From an uncultured Desulfuromonadales bacterium (lineage in GTDB: Bacteria; Desulfobacterota; Desulfuromonadia; Desulfuromonadales; Geopsychrobacteraceae), in the NCBI GenBank assembly GCA_945787295.1, contig CALZHQ010000040.1, forward strand, positions 1 through 24,219: a stretch of DNA of 24,219 nucleotides, read 5' to 3'. The translations under genes were made by a program, and so were the position numbers. A model generated the notes under the pieces. That model was not told the origin of the DNA and did not search any database. It worked only from the letters and a program-made list of their open reading frames with translations. Shown here in pieces: positions 11,377 to 20,034 of the stretch (positions are counted from its first letter, which is position 1; the number at the start of each line of letters is the position of its first letter).

Positions 11377-11391
11377 TGAGATCAGATCTCA
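11377..11391. repeat. Perfect 15-bp palindrome at the rnhA stop codon
   Basis: TGAGATC-A-GATCTCA spans the rnhA stop codon and the start of the short spacer before nuoA (11277-11381). It is symmetric around one base and has no T-run after it on the minus strand, so it does not look like a standard intrinsic terminator. It could be an operator or a chance restriction-site-like palindrome. The rest of the spacer is A/T-rich and probably contains the nuo promoter (TATGAT or TAGAAT are candidate -10 boxes near 11323-11333), but no convincing -35 box is visible. Confidence 0.35.
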
Positions 11392-11822
11392 ACGCTCGCT
11401 GAAACAATGGCTGCCCTGGCCAACTCATCACAGCGTTCATTTTCGTCATGCCCGGCGTGCCCCCTGACCCAGACCCATTCAATTTGATGTTTGGCGGCCT
11501 GTTCGAGCAAGCGTTCCCAGAGATCCCGGTTGGCGACCTCTTCTTTCTTGGAATTCTTCCAGCCCTTGCGTTGCCAGCCAGCGATCCACTCGGTCATGCC
11601 CTTGACCAGATACTGGGAATCGGTCGTCAAACGCACTTTACAGGGGCGCTTGAGTTCCTCGAGGCCAACAATTGCCCCGAGCATTTCCATCCGGTTATTG
11701 GTGGTTTCCGGATCAAAGCCGGAGAGCTCCTTGACGTGCGCTCCATAGCGGAGAATGGTTCCATAACCGCCCGGTCCCGGGTTGCCGGAACAGGCGCCAT
11801 CAGAAAATATTTCAACGTACAT
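11382..11822 (-). CDS. rnhA: Ribonuclease HI
   Basis: Cuts the RNA strand of RNA-DNA hybrids in replication and repair. The chosen start at 11822 ([19 protein letters not shown]) gives 146 residues, the usual length, and has GGGGAAA a few bases upstream. A longer frame beginning at 11900 adds 26 residues with no family similarity. The active-site carboxylates are all visible: Asp8, Glu46 (in NNRMEM), Asp68 (TTDSQY) and Asp132 (CDELA), with the flexible-loop His near residues 122-125 (RGHAGH). It sits upstream of nuoA on the same strand, but the 117-bp spacer before the chosen nuoA start suggests separate transcription. Confidence 0.96.
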   Translation of the reverse strand: MYVEIFSDGACSGNPGPGGYGTILRYGAHVKELSGFDPETTNNRMEMLGAIVGLEELKRPCKVRLTTDSQYLVKGMTEWIAGWQRKGWKNSKKEEVANRDLWERLLEQAAKHQIEWVWVRGHAGHDENERCDELARAAIVSASVEI

Positions 11823-11977
11823 AAAAGTTTCCCCAGCTAAGAGCTTGATGTAGACCCGAAGTAGCCTACCACAGCAACTTTTCTCCCGGGGAAAAAACAA
11901 CCTTCCTGTGCGCCATAAGCAACGCTAAGAACAGAAGGACAATGATCCACCCATACAGTACAGCAAACGAACCCAGA

Positions 11978-12343
11978 CTACACCAATCGACGTCTACCCG
12001 CCTCAAGCAACTCCCTCTCATTCTCCGGGTACGCGGCCAACGCCCTGCCCAAAAGCATCTTCAACTCATCAAGAAAAGGATAGTGCGGGTTGAATTCATA
12101 AAGTCGCGTATTACCGACCATCCGGCTATAAAGGACCCCCCCACTCTCGAGATTTTCAAACTGGTTCTGAATGGCCCGCAGACCGGCGGCAAAAAACGTC
12201 GCCACTCCTCGAGGGTACCCCTCACCGCGGGCATAGATATACAGGAGAACGTTTTCCTTATTTATGGTTCCGAATATTGGCTCTAACATCCCACCCACAA
12301 CGTGACTTACATTATTAATCTTTTGACTTATTATTTTAGTCAC
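11978..12343 (-). CDS. Winged helix-turn-helix protein, putative transcriptional regulator
   Basis: A 121-residue protein starting at GTG; an internal ATG at 12289 (MLEPIFGTINKENVLLYI) gives 103 residues and begins where the recognisable domain begins. The pattern is helix, turn, helix (FAAGLRAIQNQFENLESGGVL) and then a wing (SRMVGNTRLYEFN), ending with YPFLDELKMLLGRAL. This is the compact winged-helix domain seen alone or fused to nucleotidyltransferase domains, and it looks like a DNA-binding regulator. It is divergent from gdhA with a 313-bp shared intergenic region that carries inverted repeats, so gdhA is a possible target. Ribosome binding sites are weak at both starts. The specific function is unknown. 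Confidence 0.75.
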   Translation of the reverse strand: MTKIISQKINNVSHVVGGMLEPIFGTINKENVLLYIYARGEGYPRGVATFFAAGLRAIQNQFENLESGGVLYSRMVGNTRLYEFNPHYPFLDELKMLLGRALAAYPENERELLEAGRRRLV

Positions 12344-12520
12344 ACTCTCACAAAGTCAAAACATTTTCAACCAAGTTAAATAGACTGCCAAATAAACTGC
12401 AGACAACCGGCAAAAGCCCTCATCCGTGTACACAAAGAATCAACATGAGTAGCAATTCAACTCACAAAAACAAGCACCCACCACCGACAAGGTCAACCAG
12501 CAGCAGCAAAAGCATATATA

Positions 12521-14006
<1,486 letters not shown>

Positions 14007-14019
14007 TCTGCAACAGCCT

Positions 14020-14056
14020 GCGGGTCCGCGGAGAACGTTTCTCTCTGTGGGCCCGC
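14020..14056 (+). terminator. GC-rich hairpin after gdhA without T-tract
   Basis: GCGGGTCC (14020-14027) pairs with GGGCCCGC (14049-14056) with one G-T pair, and GAGAA pairs with TTCTC nearer the loop. The hairpin begins 13 bases after the gdhA stop. No T-run follows, so it may be an mRNA-stabilising or partial termination structure rather than a strong intrinsic terminator. It separates gdhA from the next gene. Confidence 0.45.
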
Positions 14057-14154
14057 GGCGTCCCCTCGCGCAAACCGCTTGCGATCTCAACATCAGAGGT
14101 GCAGACTGACCGACAAACGCCAGCTGAAAAATTTTATAGATGGAGGAACAACAG

Positions 14155-16743
14155 ATGCAATCAGCAGAACGTGTATCCACGGGCTATGCCGGAATGGACG
14201 AAGTTCTGGACTGTTTACGGATTGGCGATAATGTCGTTTTGAAAGTCGATTCGATTGACGATTTCCGCTACTTTGTCGGGCCTTTTGTCGACCAGTCCTT
14301 AGTTGACGGAAGAAAAGTCATCTACATGCGTTTTGGCGTGCACGCCCCCCTGGTCGACCCATCACCCCACATCACCACCCACGAGCTGGATCCTCGCCAG
14401 GGCTTTGAATCTTTCGCGACGCGGGTTCATCAGATCATTACTGACGAAGGGAGAGAAGCTTTCTATGTCTTCGACTGTTTGTCAGACCTACTCTCTGCCT
14501 GGGCGACCGACCACATGATCGGCAACTTCTTTCGCGTCACCTGCCCTTATCTTTACGAATTGGACACTGTCGCGTATTTTGCTCTGCTGCGCGACCATCA
14601 TGCGCTTCGAACCATTGAACGAATTCGCGAAACGACCCAAGTCTTGATCGACGTTTACAATCATGGTGACCACTTCCATGTCCAACCGCTGAAAGTCTGG
14701 CAACGCAGCTCACCAACCATGTTCCTCCCCCATCGAAAGCAGGGAGAAGAGTTTATTCCATTAGCCAACAGTTACGAGGCCACCCAACTCCTCAGCAACA
14801 TCTCGACTCGCGAGCAAGAAAGCACCTCGCGGCAACTTGATCACTGGCAACGGCTGTTTTTACAGGCAGAGCATTTACTCGAAGTGCCCGCCAACGACCT
14901 TGAACAAGCCCACATGGTCAAACACATCTGCAAGCACATGATCGGTCGTGAAGAACGAATCCTCGCCCTCTCAATCAAGCATTTAACCCTACAGAATCTG
15001 CTGAATATCAAAACACGACTGATCGGTACGGGATTTATAGGTGGCAAGGCCCTCGGCATGCTGCTGGCACAAAACATTTTGCGACAAGACAAGGAATTCG
15101 ACTGGAGCGACAATCTTGAAGCCCACGATTCATTCTTTGTCGGCTCAAATGTCTATTATACCTTCATCGTACACAACGACCTCTGGCGCCTGTTCATGAA
15201 ACAGAAAACCCGGGAAGGCTATTTTTCCGCAGCCAGCGAACTCCGCAAAGAGATGATGATTGGCAACTTTCCGGAACCGATCCGCGATGGATTCCGCAAA
15301 CTGCTCGACTACTACGGCCAGTATCCGATCATCATCCGTTCCAGTTCCTTGCTCGAAGATGGCTTCGGTAATGCCTTTGCAGGCAAATACGATAGCTTCT
15401 TCTGTGTCAATCAGGGCAGCCCGGAAGATCGCCTGGAACAGCTGGAAAATGCGGTAAGAAAAATCTTTGCCAGCGCCATGAGCGAAGATGCGCTCACTTA
15501 TCGCTTGCAGCGCGGTCTCGACCAGCAAGATGAACAGATGGCTTTGCTCGTCCAGAGGGTTTCAGGCTCCTATCATCAGCACTACTATTTTCCAGAGCTT
15601 GCCGGTGTCGGTGTCTCCTACAACACCTTTGTCTGGGATAAAGGAATGGACCCGAAGGCGGGGATGCTGCGACTGGTATTAGGGCTGGGAACACGAGCCG
15701 TTGATCGCGCCGAGGGGGACTATCCACGGATTGTCGCCCTGGATGCGCCACAAAAAAGGCCGCACAAAGGCTTTGATGACGCACGCAAGTTTTCCCAACG
15801 GGATGTCGACCTGCTGAATGTCAACGACAATTCACTACAAACAATCTCTTTACTCAATCTCTCCAAACAAGGGCTCGATATTCCCTGGCGGCGCTATGCA
15901 GTTCAAGACCGGGAAACCATGCAGCTGCTTGAACGTCGAGGGCAGAAAAACCAGGATGTCTGGCTGCTGACTTTTGATAAGCTGTTTGCCGAAAAAGAGT
16001 TTCCGGCCTTAATGCAAAGAATGCTCAAAAGCCTCGAAGCAGCCTATCAGTACCCGGTTGACGTTGAGTTCACGGTCAACTTCACCGGCGATGGGACGCC
16101 GAAAATCAATGTTGTCCAGTGCCGACCACTACAGACCAAGGGAGCAGAAACAGAAGTTTCGATTCCGCATGGAGTGCCTGAGGAAAAAACTTTCTTCCGC
16201 ACTGATGGGAATTTCATGGGCGGAAACATTTCACAACCGCTGAAATGGATCATCTGGGTTGAGCCAGAGACTTACACAAAACTCCCCCTGAACGATAAAC
16301 ATGAGATTGCCCGGCTGATCGGCAGGCTCAACAAACGGATTGCCGACAAGATCGACAGCCCAGCCCTGCTCCTTGGGCCTGGCCGCTGGGGAACGTCAAC
16401 ACCTGCCATGGGCGTACCTATCTCATTTTCTGAAATCAGCAATTTTTCAGCGATCGGTGAAGTGGCATTTACCAGCGGCAACCTGATGCCCGAGCTGTCA
16501 TTCGGTTCCCATTTCTTTCAGGATCTGGTCGAAGCTGAAATTTTCTACCTGGCTCTTTTCCCGGAAAACAAGAACTGCTTCCTGAACAACACGTGGTTAG
16601 AACAGCAACCGAATGCCTTGGAGGGTTTAGCTCCCGGAAGTGCCCGCTACAAAAACGTGGTTAAAATCTTCCGCATTCCAGAGAAGAACCTGCACTTGAT
16701 GGCGGATGTCGTTTCACAGGAGTTGATTTGCTGTTTTCAGTAA
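14155..16743 (+). CDS. PEP/pyruvate-binding (PPDK N-terminal, ATP-grasp) domain protein with degenerate KaiC-like N-terminus
   Basis: 862 residues from the ATG at 14155, chosen because GGAGG lies 8 bases before it; an earlier ATG at 14140 overlaps that same GGAGG. Residues about 1-190 resemble a RecA/KaiC fold (STGYAGMDEVLDCLRIGDNVV), but the P-loop is replaced by a VDSIDDF segment and no GKT is present. Residues about 290-690 match the PEP-synthase/PPDK ATP-grasp domain: FIGGKALGM (Lys about 298), IIIRSSSLLEDGFGNAFAGK (Arg about 395) and VVQCRPLQT. A conserved-looking tail has LLLGPGRWGTSTPAMG. The phospho-histidine and PEP-barrel domains of true PEP synthase are absent, so it cannot be a complete PEP synthase. 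Function is unknown. It follows gdhA in the same direction and ends at a strong terminator. Confidence 0.85.
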   Translation: MQSAERVSTGYAGMDEVLDCLRIGDNVVLKVDSIDDFRYFVGPFVDQSLVDGRKVIYMRFGVHAPLVDPSPHITTHELDPRQGFESFATRVHQIITDEGREAFYVFDCLSDLLSAWATDHMIGNFFRVTCPYLYELDTVAYFALLRDHHALRTIERIRETTQVLIDVYNHGDHFHVQPLKVWQRSSPTMFLPHRKQGEEFIPLANSYEATQLLSNISTREQESTSRQLDHWQRLFLQAEHLLEVPANDLEQAHMVKHICKHMIGREERILALSIKHLTLQNLLNIKTRLIGTGFIGGKALGMLLAQNILRQDKEFDWSDNLEAHDSFFVGSNVYYTFIVHNDLWRLFMKQKTREGYFSAASELRKEMMIGNFPEPIRDGFRKLLDYYGQYPIIIRSSSLLEDGFGNAFAGKYDSFFCVNQGSPEDRLEQLENAVRKIFASAMSEDALTYRLQRGLDQQDEQMALLVQRVSGSYHQHYYFPELAGVGVSYNTFVWDKGMDPKAGMLRLVLGLGTRAVDRAEGDYPRIVALDAPQKRPHKGFDDARKFSQRDVDLLNVNDNSLQTISLLNLSKQGLDIPWRRYAVQDRETMQLLERRGQKNQDVWLLTFDKLFAEKEFPALMQRMLKSLEAAYQYPVDVEFTVNFTGDGTPKINVVQCRPLQTKGAETEVSIPHGVPEEKTFFRTDGNFMGGNISQPLKWIIWVEPETYTKLPLNDKHEIARLIGRLNKRIADKIDSPALLLGPGRWGTSTPAMGVPISFSEISNFSAIGEVAFTSGNLMPELSFGSHFFQDLVEAEIFYLALFPENKNCFLNNTWLEQQPNALEGLAPGSARYKNVVKIFRIPEKNLHLMADVVSQELICCFQ

Positions 16744-16744
16744 C

Positions 16745-16787
16745 AAAAAAAGGAGTAACGGTCAGTCACCGTTACTCCTTTTTTATT
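16745..16787 (+). terminator. Strong intrinsic terminator
   Basis: GGAGTAACGGT and ACCGTTACTCC form a perfect 11-bp stem with a 5-base loop. It is flanked by a run of seven A on the left and six T on the right, so it should work in both directions. It begins two bases after the stop of the ATP-grasp protein. Confidence 0.92.
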
Positions 16788-16809
16788 TTGGTGTCCCCAG
16801 GGGGATTCG
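16785..16809 (-). repeat. Duplicated tRNA-Glu 3' end
   Basis: These 25 bases match 16979-17003 with one mismatch, at the discriminator base. Read on the minus strand they encode the 3' part of tRNA-Glu, from the T-loop through the acceptor strand to CCA. The rest of the tRNA is missing: after the T-loop the sequence runs into the three-hairpin element. This is either the remnant of a second tandem tRNA-Glu gene or an attachment-site scar. Confidence 0.8.
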
Positions 16810-16928
16810 CCTACTTCGGCGGGCGCATCACGCGCCCTTCTGCGTAGACTCACCTTCGCTCCCTGACGCGGCCTTCCCTGGCCGCTTTTCTGACATTTAG
16901 TCAGCGCTCGCTTCGCTTCGAATCCCCC
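16800..16928. repeat. 129-bp element with terminal inverted repeats and three tandem hairpins
   Basis: The ends GGGGGATTCG (16800-16809) and CGAATCCCCC (16919-16928) are perfect 10-bp inverted repeats and equal the T-arm sequence of the neighbouring tRNA-Glu. Inside lie three small hairpins: GGGCGC-ATCAC-GCGCCC (16821-16837), GCGGCC-TTCCCT-GGCCGC (16868-16885) and CTGAC-ATTTA-GTCAG (16890-16904). No reading frame of note is present. The regular hairpins suggest a non-autonomous palindromic repeat or a structured RNA; which one cannot be decided here. Confidence 0.65.
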
Positions 16929-16935
16929 GAATGTA

Positions 16936-16983
16936 AAAATGACAAAAGCCCTTCCGAGAAAACGGAAGGGCTTTTGTCATTTT
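16936..16983 (-). terminator. 21-bp perfect hairpin terminator of tRNA-Glu
   Basis: A perfect 21-bp stem (16936-16956 against 16963-16983) with a 6-base loop starts at the last base of the tRNA CCA end. On the minus strand it ends with a T-rich stretch. It is the expected terminator of the tRNA transcript and could also work from the other side. Confidence 0.9.
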
Positions 16984-17060
16984 GGCGTCCCCAGGGGGAT
17001 TCGAACCCCCGTCGCCGCCGTGAAAGGGCGGTGTCCTGGGCCAGGCTAGACGATAGGGAC
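16983..17060 (-). tRNA. tRNA-Glu (anticodon TTC)
   Basis: A 78-nt tRNA with encoded CCA. The acceptor stem pairs GTCCCTA with TGGGGAC (one G-T pair). The anticodon stem CCGCC/GGCGG encloses the loop CTTTCAC with anticodon TTC at 17024-17022. The T-arm is GGGGG-TTCGAAT-CCCCC. The hairpin terminator begins at the CCA end. Confidence 0.98.
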
Positions 17061-17117
17061 TTAACCTTCAAGTCCCTGCGGGAAATGTACCCGCAGAACG
17101 CTATATTCGGAAGGCAT

Positions 17118-17146
17118 TTTCTACCCTAAAGACTTTGCCGGTGCAA
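17118..17146 (-). promoter_or_regulatory. Candidate sigma-70 promoter for tRNA-Glu
   Basis: On the minus strand TTGCAC (17146-17141) and TAGAAA (17123-17118) are separated by exactly 17 bases. This would start transcription near 17111, about 50 bases before the tRNA. The leader contains a 7-bp hairpin CTGCGGG/CCCGCAG (17077-17097). The -10 box is only a partial match. Confidence 0.45.
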
Positions 17147-17185
17147 GAAAAAAATAACCCCGCTCGTTCTACCAGCGGTATTTTT
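17145..17185 (-). terminator. Intrinsic terminator downstream of the acetyltransferase gene
   Basis: Read on the minus strand, CCGCT and AGCGG form the core stem, preceded by an A-rich stretch and followed by GGTTATTTTTTT. It lies about 25 bases after the stop of the GNAT gene and should end the nifV transcript. Confidence 0.75.
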
Positions 17186-17209
17186 AATATTTTAAGCGTT
17201 ATGAGCCTT

Positions 17210-18016
17210 TCAACCGATGCTCCCCAGACTGGCCAGAGCCATCACTCCATCCAGTTTAACCTGTTCCGCGCTGTGGACCATCAACAGATTCGAGCCTCGT
17301 TTATGGAATCTGGAATTGCGCAGCACCAGTTCCATTTCCGCCGACGCTAAGACATCAACCAATAGTTCTTTACCCGCCGCGGTTTTTTCCACCACCTGCG
17401 TCAACAGCTGGCGATTGTCGCGCGGAAATTTATCAACCGACAGCCAGGGCCCTAATTGCCAGCAATCGACTCCCGGCTGGAGCAAGCCGATGGTTTCGCC
17501 ACTGCGGTAAATATGCCCGTCATCAGCCAGGAGCGAGAGCAGCGGTGCCCGCGACTCCCCCCAACAGCGCCGATCGAGATCCAGAAGTTCTGCGGGATTG
17601 CAGTCAGCTTCAAGTTCCTGCCGCCCCCCGCCGGTGACAACCCAGCGATCGACGCGATCAATGCCGACAAAACCGCGCCGCTGGTAAAGCGGTTGGCCCT
17701 CCTCAGATGCGGTCAACCAGATCCGTCGCAAATTCAAGCGGCGCAGAAACTCGAGGGCAAAATCGAACAGGGCCGCACCGTAGCCTTGCCCGCGCCGCCG
17801 CGGAGCAACCAACAGGTTACCGATCCAGCCGCTCTCTTTATAGGCGACCGCAGAAACAAAACCGAGCACCTCCCCTTCGCGCTTCAAGACGAAAAAATAG
17901 GGTTGCCATTGATTCTGAAACAGCCGCTGTTCCTGAAACGGCACCTGCCAACCTTCTTTCCCAGCCCAGCTGAGGAATAGCGGCCAATCCTCTTCGATCA
18001 GATTAAGAAATTGCAT
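17210..18016 (-). CDS. GNAT-family N-acetyltransferase
   Basis: A 268-residue protein. The N-terminal half is a GNAT fold with the acetyl-CoA motif VAPRRRGQGYGAALFDFAL (about residues 70-88) and the later strand YQRRGF. The C-terminal ~130 residues look like a second, GNAT-associated domain (LLADDGHIYRSGETIGLLQPG), as in YitH-like two-domain acetyltransferases. The substrate cannot be predicted. The start is 6 bases after the nifV stop and the ribosome binding site AAGGGG overlaps that stop codon, so it is almost certainly translated from the nifV message. A terminator follows. A role in nitrogen fixation is only implied by position. Confidence 0.9.
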   Translation of the reverse strand: MQFLNLIEEDWPLFLSWAGKEGWQVPFQEQRLFQNQWQPYFFVLKREGEVLGFVSAVAYKESGWIGNLLVAPRRRGQGYGAALFDFALEFLRRLNLRRIWLTASEEGQPLYQRRGFVGIDRVDRWVVTGGGRQELEADCNPAELLDLDRRCWGESRAPLLSLLADDGHIYRSGETIGLLQPGVDCWQLGPWLSVDKFPRDNRQLLTQVVEKTAAGKELLVDVLASAEMELVLRNSRFHKRGSNLLMVHSAEQVKLDGVMALASLGSIG

Positions 18017-18022
18017 GTCCCC

Positions 18023-19150
18023 TTAAGCCACCCGGCAAAGCTGCAACAGCTCACGATCATCAAGCGCCCTTTTGCGCCGCTGTGATAGCTTGCGTACCCG
18101 GAGCAGCAAGGCCTCGATATCAACTGCATGCAAATCGACTTTAAGCTGTTCCAGACGCTGCCTTAACCCGTGGCGGCCGGAATGTTTCCCCAACACCATG
18201 TGCCGCTGCAGTCCAACTTCAGCAGGGTCAAAGCCTTCATAATTCAGCGGATTTTTGATCACCCCGTCAGCATGCAGACCCGATTCATGGGAGAAGACCT
18301 TTTCCCCGACCACCGCCTTCCATTCCGGGACCGGATGCCGACTGGCCTTGCCGACATAGCGGGACAGTTCAACGAAGCGGCTGGTATCGATCTGCGGGTC
18401 GAGATGGCAAGCATGCTTGAGCGCCATCACCACCTCTTCGAGGGCGGCATTCCCGGCCCGTTCACCAAGCCCGTTGACCGTGGTGTTGACAAACCGTGCT
18501 CCGGCACGAATCCCGGCGATTGCGTTAGCGGTTGCCATCCCCAGATCGTTATGAGTGTGCACCTCCAGATCGAGCGAAGTCCGCGCAGATAAATACTTCA
18601 CCTTTTCATACGTGGCGAACGGGTCAAGTATTCCGAGGGTGTCACAAAAACGGAATCGGTCGGCACCTTCAGTTTCGGCAATCTTTAGCAGTTCGACAAG
18701 AAAATCAAGATCCGCCCGGCTGGCATCCTCGCCACCAACCGAAACATACAGCTCATGCTGCTTGGCAAAACCGAGCGCCACTTTCAGCTGCTCTTTGACC
18801 CACTCCCGACTTTTACCGAGTTTGTGCCTGATATGTAGGTCAGAAACCGACAGCGAAACATCAACCGCCGACACTCCGGTCTGCAAAGAAGCCTGAATAT
18901 CTGAGATGACTGCCCGATTCCAGGTGAGCAAGCGGGCACTCAACCCCAGATCTACCAGAGCCCTGACTGACGCCTGTTCCTGCTTGCCCATCGCCGGGAT
19001 CCCGCACTCCAGTTCTCCAACCCCGATTTCATCCAGCATCCGGGCAATCCGTTTTTTCTCTTCCAGACTGAATACCACCCCGGCGGTCTGTTCACCATCA
19101 CGCAGGGTCGTATCGTCAATCACAATCTGCTTGTTTTTCAGAGGATCCAT
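18023..19150 (-). CDS. nifV: Homocitrate synthase
   Basis: Condenses acetyl-CoA with 2-oxoglutarate to homocitrate, the organic ligand of the nitrogenase FeMo cofactor. The start at 19150 ([19 protein letters not shown]) gives 375 residues, the normal NifV size. A longer frame starting at 19291 adds 47 residues that are translation of the leader hairpins and is rejected. The TIM-barrel signature [10 protein letters not shown] (Arg17, Asp18) and the metal-binding [13 protein letters not shown] (His198, His200, Asn201) are visible, as is [13 protein letters not shown]. Isopropylmalate or (R)-citramalate synthase are relatives, but the length, the absence of a LeuA regulatory domain and the nif neighbours favour NifV. 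It is preceded by a sigma-54-like promoter and a terminator-containing leader. Confidence 0.93.
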   Translation of the reverse strand: MDPLKNKQIVIDDTTLRDGEQTAGVVFSLEEKKRIARMLDEIGVGELECGIPAMGKQEQASVRALVDLGLSARLLTWNRAVISDIQASLQTGVSAVDVSLSVSDLHIRHKLGKSREWVKEQLKVALGFAKQHELYVSVGGEDASRADLDFLVELLKIAETEGADRFRFCDTLGILDPFATYEKVKYLSARTSLDLEVHTHNDLGMATANAIAGIRAGARFVNTTVNGLGERAGNAALEEVVMALKHACHLDPQIDTSRFVELSRYVGKASRHPVPEWKAVVGEKVFSHESGLHADGVIKNPLNYEGFDPAEVGLQRHMVLGKHSGRHGLRQRLEQLKVDLHAVDIEALLLRVRKLSQRRKRALDDRELLQLCRVA

Positions 19151-19169
19151 AGAATATCTCAGCTCAAAT

Positions 19170-19202
19170 AAATAAACCCCGCACCTCATGATGAGGTCGG
19201 GG
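19170..19202 (-). terminator. Leader terminator (attenuator) before nifV
   Basis: On the minus strand CCCCG pairs with CGGGG and ACCTCA pairs with TGAGGT across a 3-base loop, with one bulged G. TTTATTTATTT follows. It ends about 20 bases before the nifV ATG, inside the predicted transcript, so full-length nifV mRNA requires read-through. Its two outermost C bases (19202, 19201) are shared with the hairpin P2 described for the leader. Confidence 0.8.
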
Positions 19203-19246
19203 CTACGTTGCCTTTCGCCAATGAATGGCGCCGTTGCCATCCCTGT
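19201..19246 (-). promoter_or_regulatory. ANTAR-type double hexaloop RNA leader of nifV
   Basis: Downstream of the predicted start (about 19246) the RNA can form P1, a 7-bp stem GGATGGC/GCCATTC (19242-19236 with 19229-19223, one G-U pair) around the hexaloop AACGGC. After a 10-base linker comes P2, GGC/GCC (19212-19210 with 19203-19201) around the hexaloop AACGTA. Both loops have A at position 1 and G at position 4, the defining bases of RNA targets of ANTAR antiterminator proteins. P2 and the following terminator cannot form together. P2 has only three base pairs, which is the weak point. Confidence 0.6.
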
Positions 19247-19256
19247 CCCGGCTAAA

Positions 19257-19273
19257 AGCAATAGCCATGCCCA
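19257..19273 (-). promoter_or_regulatory. Sigma-54 (-24/-12) promoter for nifV
   Basis: On the minus strand GGGCATGGCTATTGCT matches the consensus TGGCAC-N5-TTGCW: the GG and GC are exactly ten bases apart and the GGCA and TTGC blocks are intact. Transcription would start near 19246, about 97 bases before the ATG. Confidence 0.7.
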
Positions 19274-19392
19274 CAGCAAAATTCCGCTCAATCAGGGCTT
19301 CTTGAATTACAGACCTCCGGAGTTGATTAAAAAAAGAGCAGACCTGCACCACTTAGCCCGCAATACACGTCTTCTTCCAAAAATGATCAGAG

Positions 19393-19866
19393 TTACTGTT
19401 CAGTGATTATCAGCGCAACATTGTCGCCGACCTCATAAACCGCGGCAAACACCCTTAAGGCCAGCTGGGTCGCACGCTCAATATCATCCCCGAAACTCAA
19501 AATAAAACTGGTCTGGGTTCCGGCAGCATGCCCTCCGGGAGAATCGAACACCTCAAAGGTTTCCGGCCCAGCATGACCGAGTTGCCCGAACAATTGGCAC
19601 GCCCGATCAAATTCATCAAGAGTCAACAGCTGTCGGGGCAGGTCAAAGACTAGTGGTTCGCGGGTCGATCCGGATATCTGGACATATTTACCAAAGGCAG
19701 GGTCTTCTATGATGACGTGGGCACCGAACGGCCGCTTGAGCAAACGGGTCAAAGCGTCTCGAATTTTCCGAGCATTTTGCGTTGCGGCATCCCTCGGTTT
19801 CAGCAACCAGAGAACTGTTGCCGCAAAGAATGCCGCCATGGCGATCAGAACGAAGATTGTCTGCAT
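19393..19866 (-). CDS. Hypothetical membrane-anchored protein
   Basis: A 157-residue protein from the ATG at 19866, preceded by AGGG at 7 bases; an upstream TTG at 19893 would add nine residues and is less likely. Residues about 3-22 (TIFVLIAMAAFFAATVLWLL) form one hydrophobic segment, so the protein is probably anchored at its N-terminus with a soluble domain of ~125 residues in the cytoplasm. The soluble part has no motif I recognise. The gene lies between nifV and nifE on the nifV strand, with a housekeeping-type -10 box upstream. Function is unknown and its link to nitrogen fixation is only positional. Confidence 0.75.
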   Translation of the reverse strand: MQTIFVLIAMAAFFAATVLWLLKPRDAATQNARKIRDALTRLLKRPFGAHVIIEDPAFGKYVQISGSTREPLVFDLPRQLLTLDEFDRACQLFGQLGHAGPETFEVFDSPGGHAAGTQTSFILSFGDDIERATQLALRVFAAVYEVGDNVALIITEQ

Positions 19867-19903
19867 AGCTAAACCCTGATGAGCTTCCAACACAATTGTA
19901 TAG

Positions 19904-19909
19904 ATTATA
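19904..19909 (-). promoter_or_regulatory. -10 box (TATAAT) for the membrane-anchored unknown gene
   Basis: A perfect TATAAT on the minus strand about 37 bases before the ATG at 19866. The -35 region is poor (GATGCC at 17 bases). The divergent nifE promoter lies about 130 bases away, so the two genes appear to use different sigma factors. Confidence 0.5.
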
Positions 19910-20034
19910 TCAGCTGAACTAATAGTGGCATCCAGGCAGGCTGATGATTAAAAAACAAACAGTTGCGCACTCTTTTCTCTCATCCGGCAACCGCAAGCAC
20001 CTCTAACCCTCTGATTATTTGAGATTTTAACAAC

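Noticed and set aside
11823..11977. Possible small gene or RNA between rnhA and the winged-helix gene
   Set aside because: No start with a ribosome binding site and no stable hairpin was found; it appears to be an ordinary upstream region of rnhA.
16810..16928. CRISPR-like regularity in the three tandem hairpins
   Set aside because: The hairpins differ in sequence and are not separated by constant-length spacers, so they are not direct repeats.
19150..19260. Known metabolite riboswitch (c-di-GMP, Moco, SAM) upstream of nifV
   Set aside because: I compared the remembered core sequences of these classes and found no match; the two A1/G4 hexaloops explain the structure better.
19151..19291. 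Longer NifV reading frame with a 47-residue N-terminal extension
   Set aside because: The extension is translation of the sigma-54 promoter, the leader hairpins and the terminator, and NifV proteins normally begin near MDPLKNKQ. The predicted transcript starts downstream of 19291.
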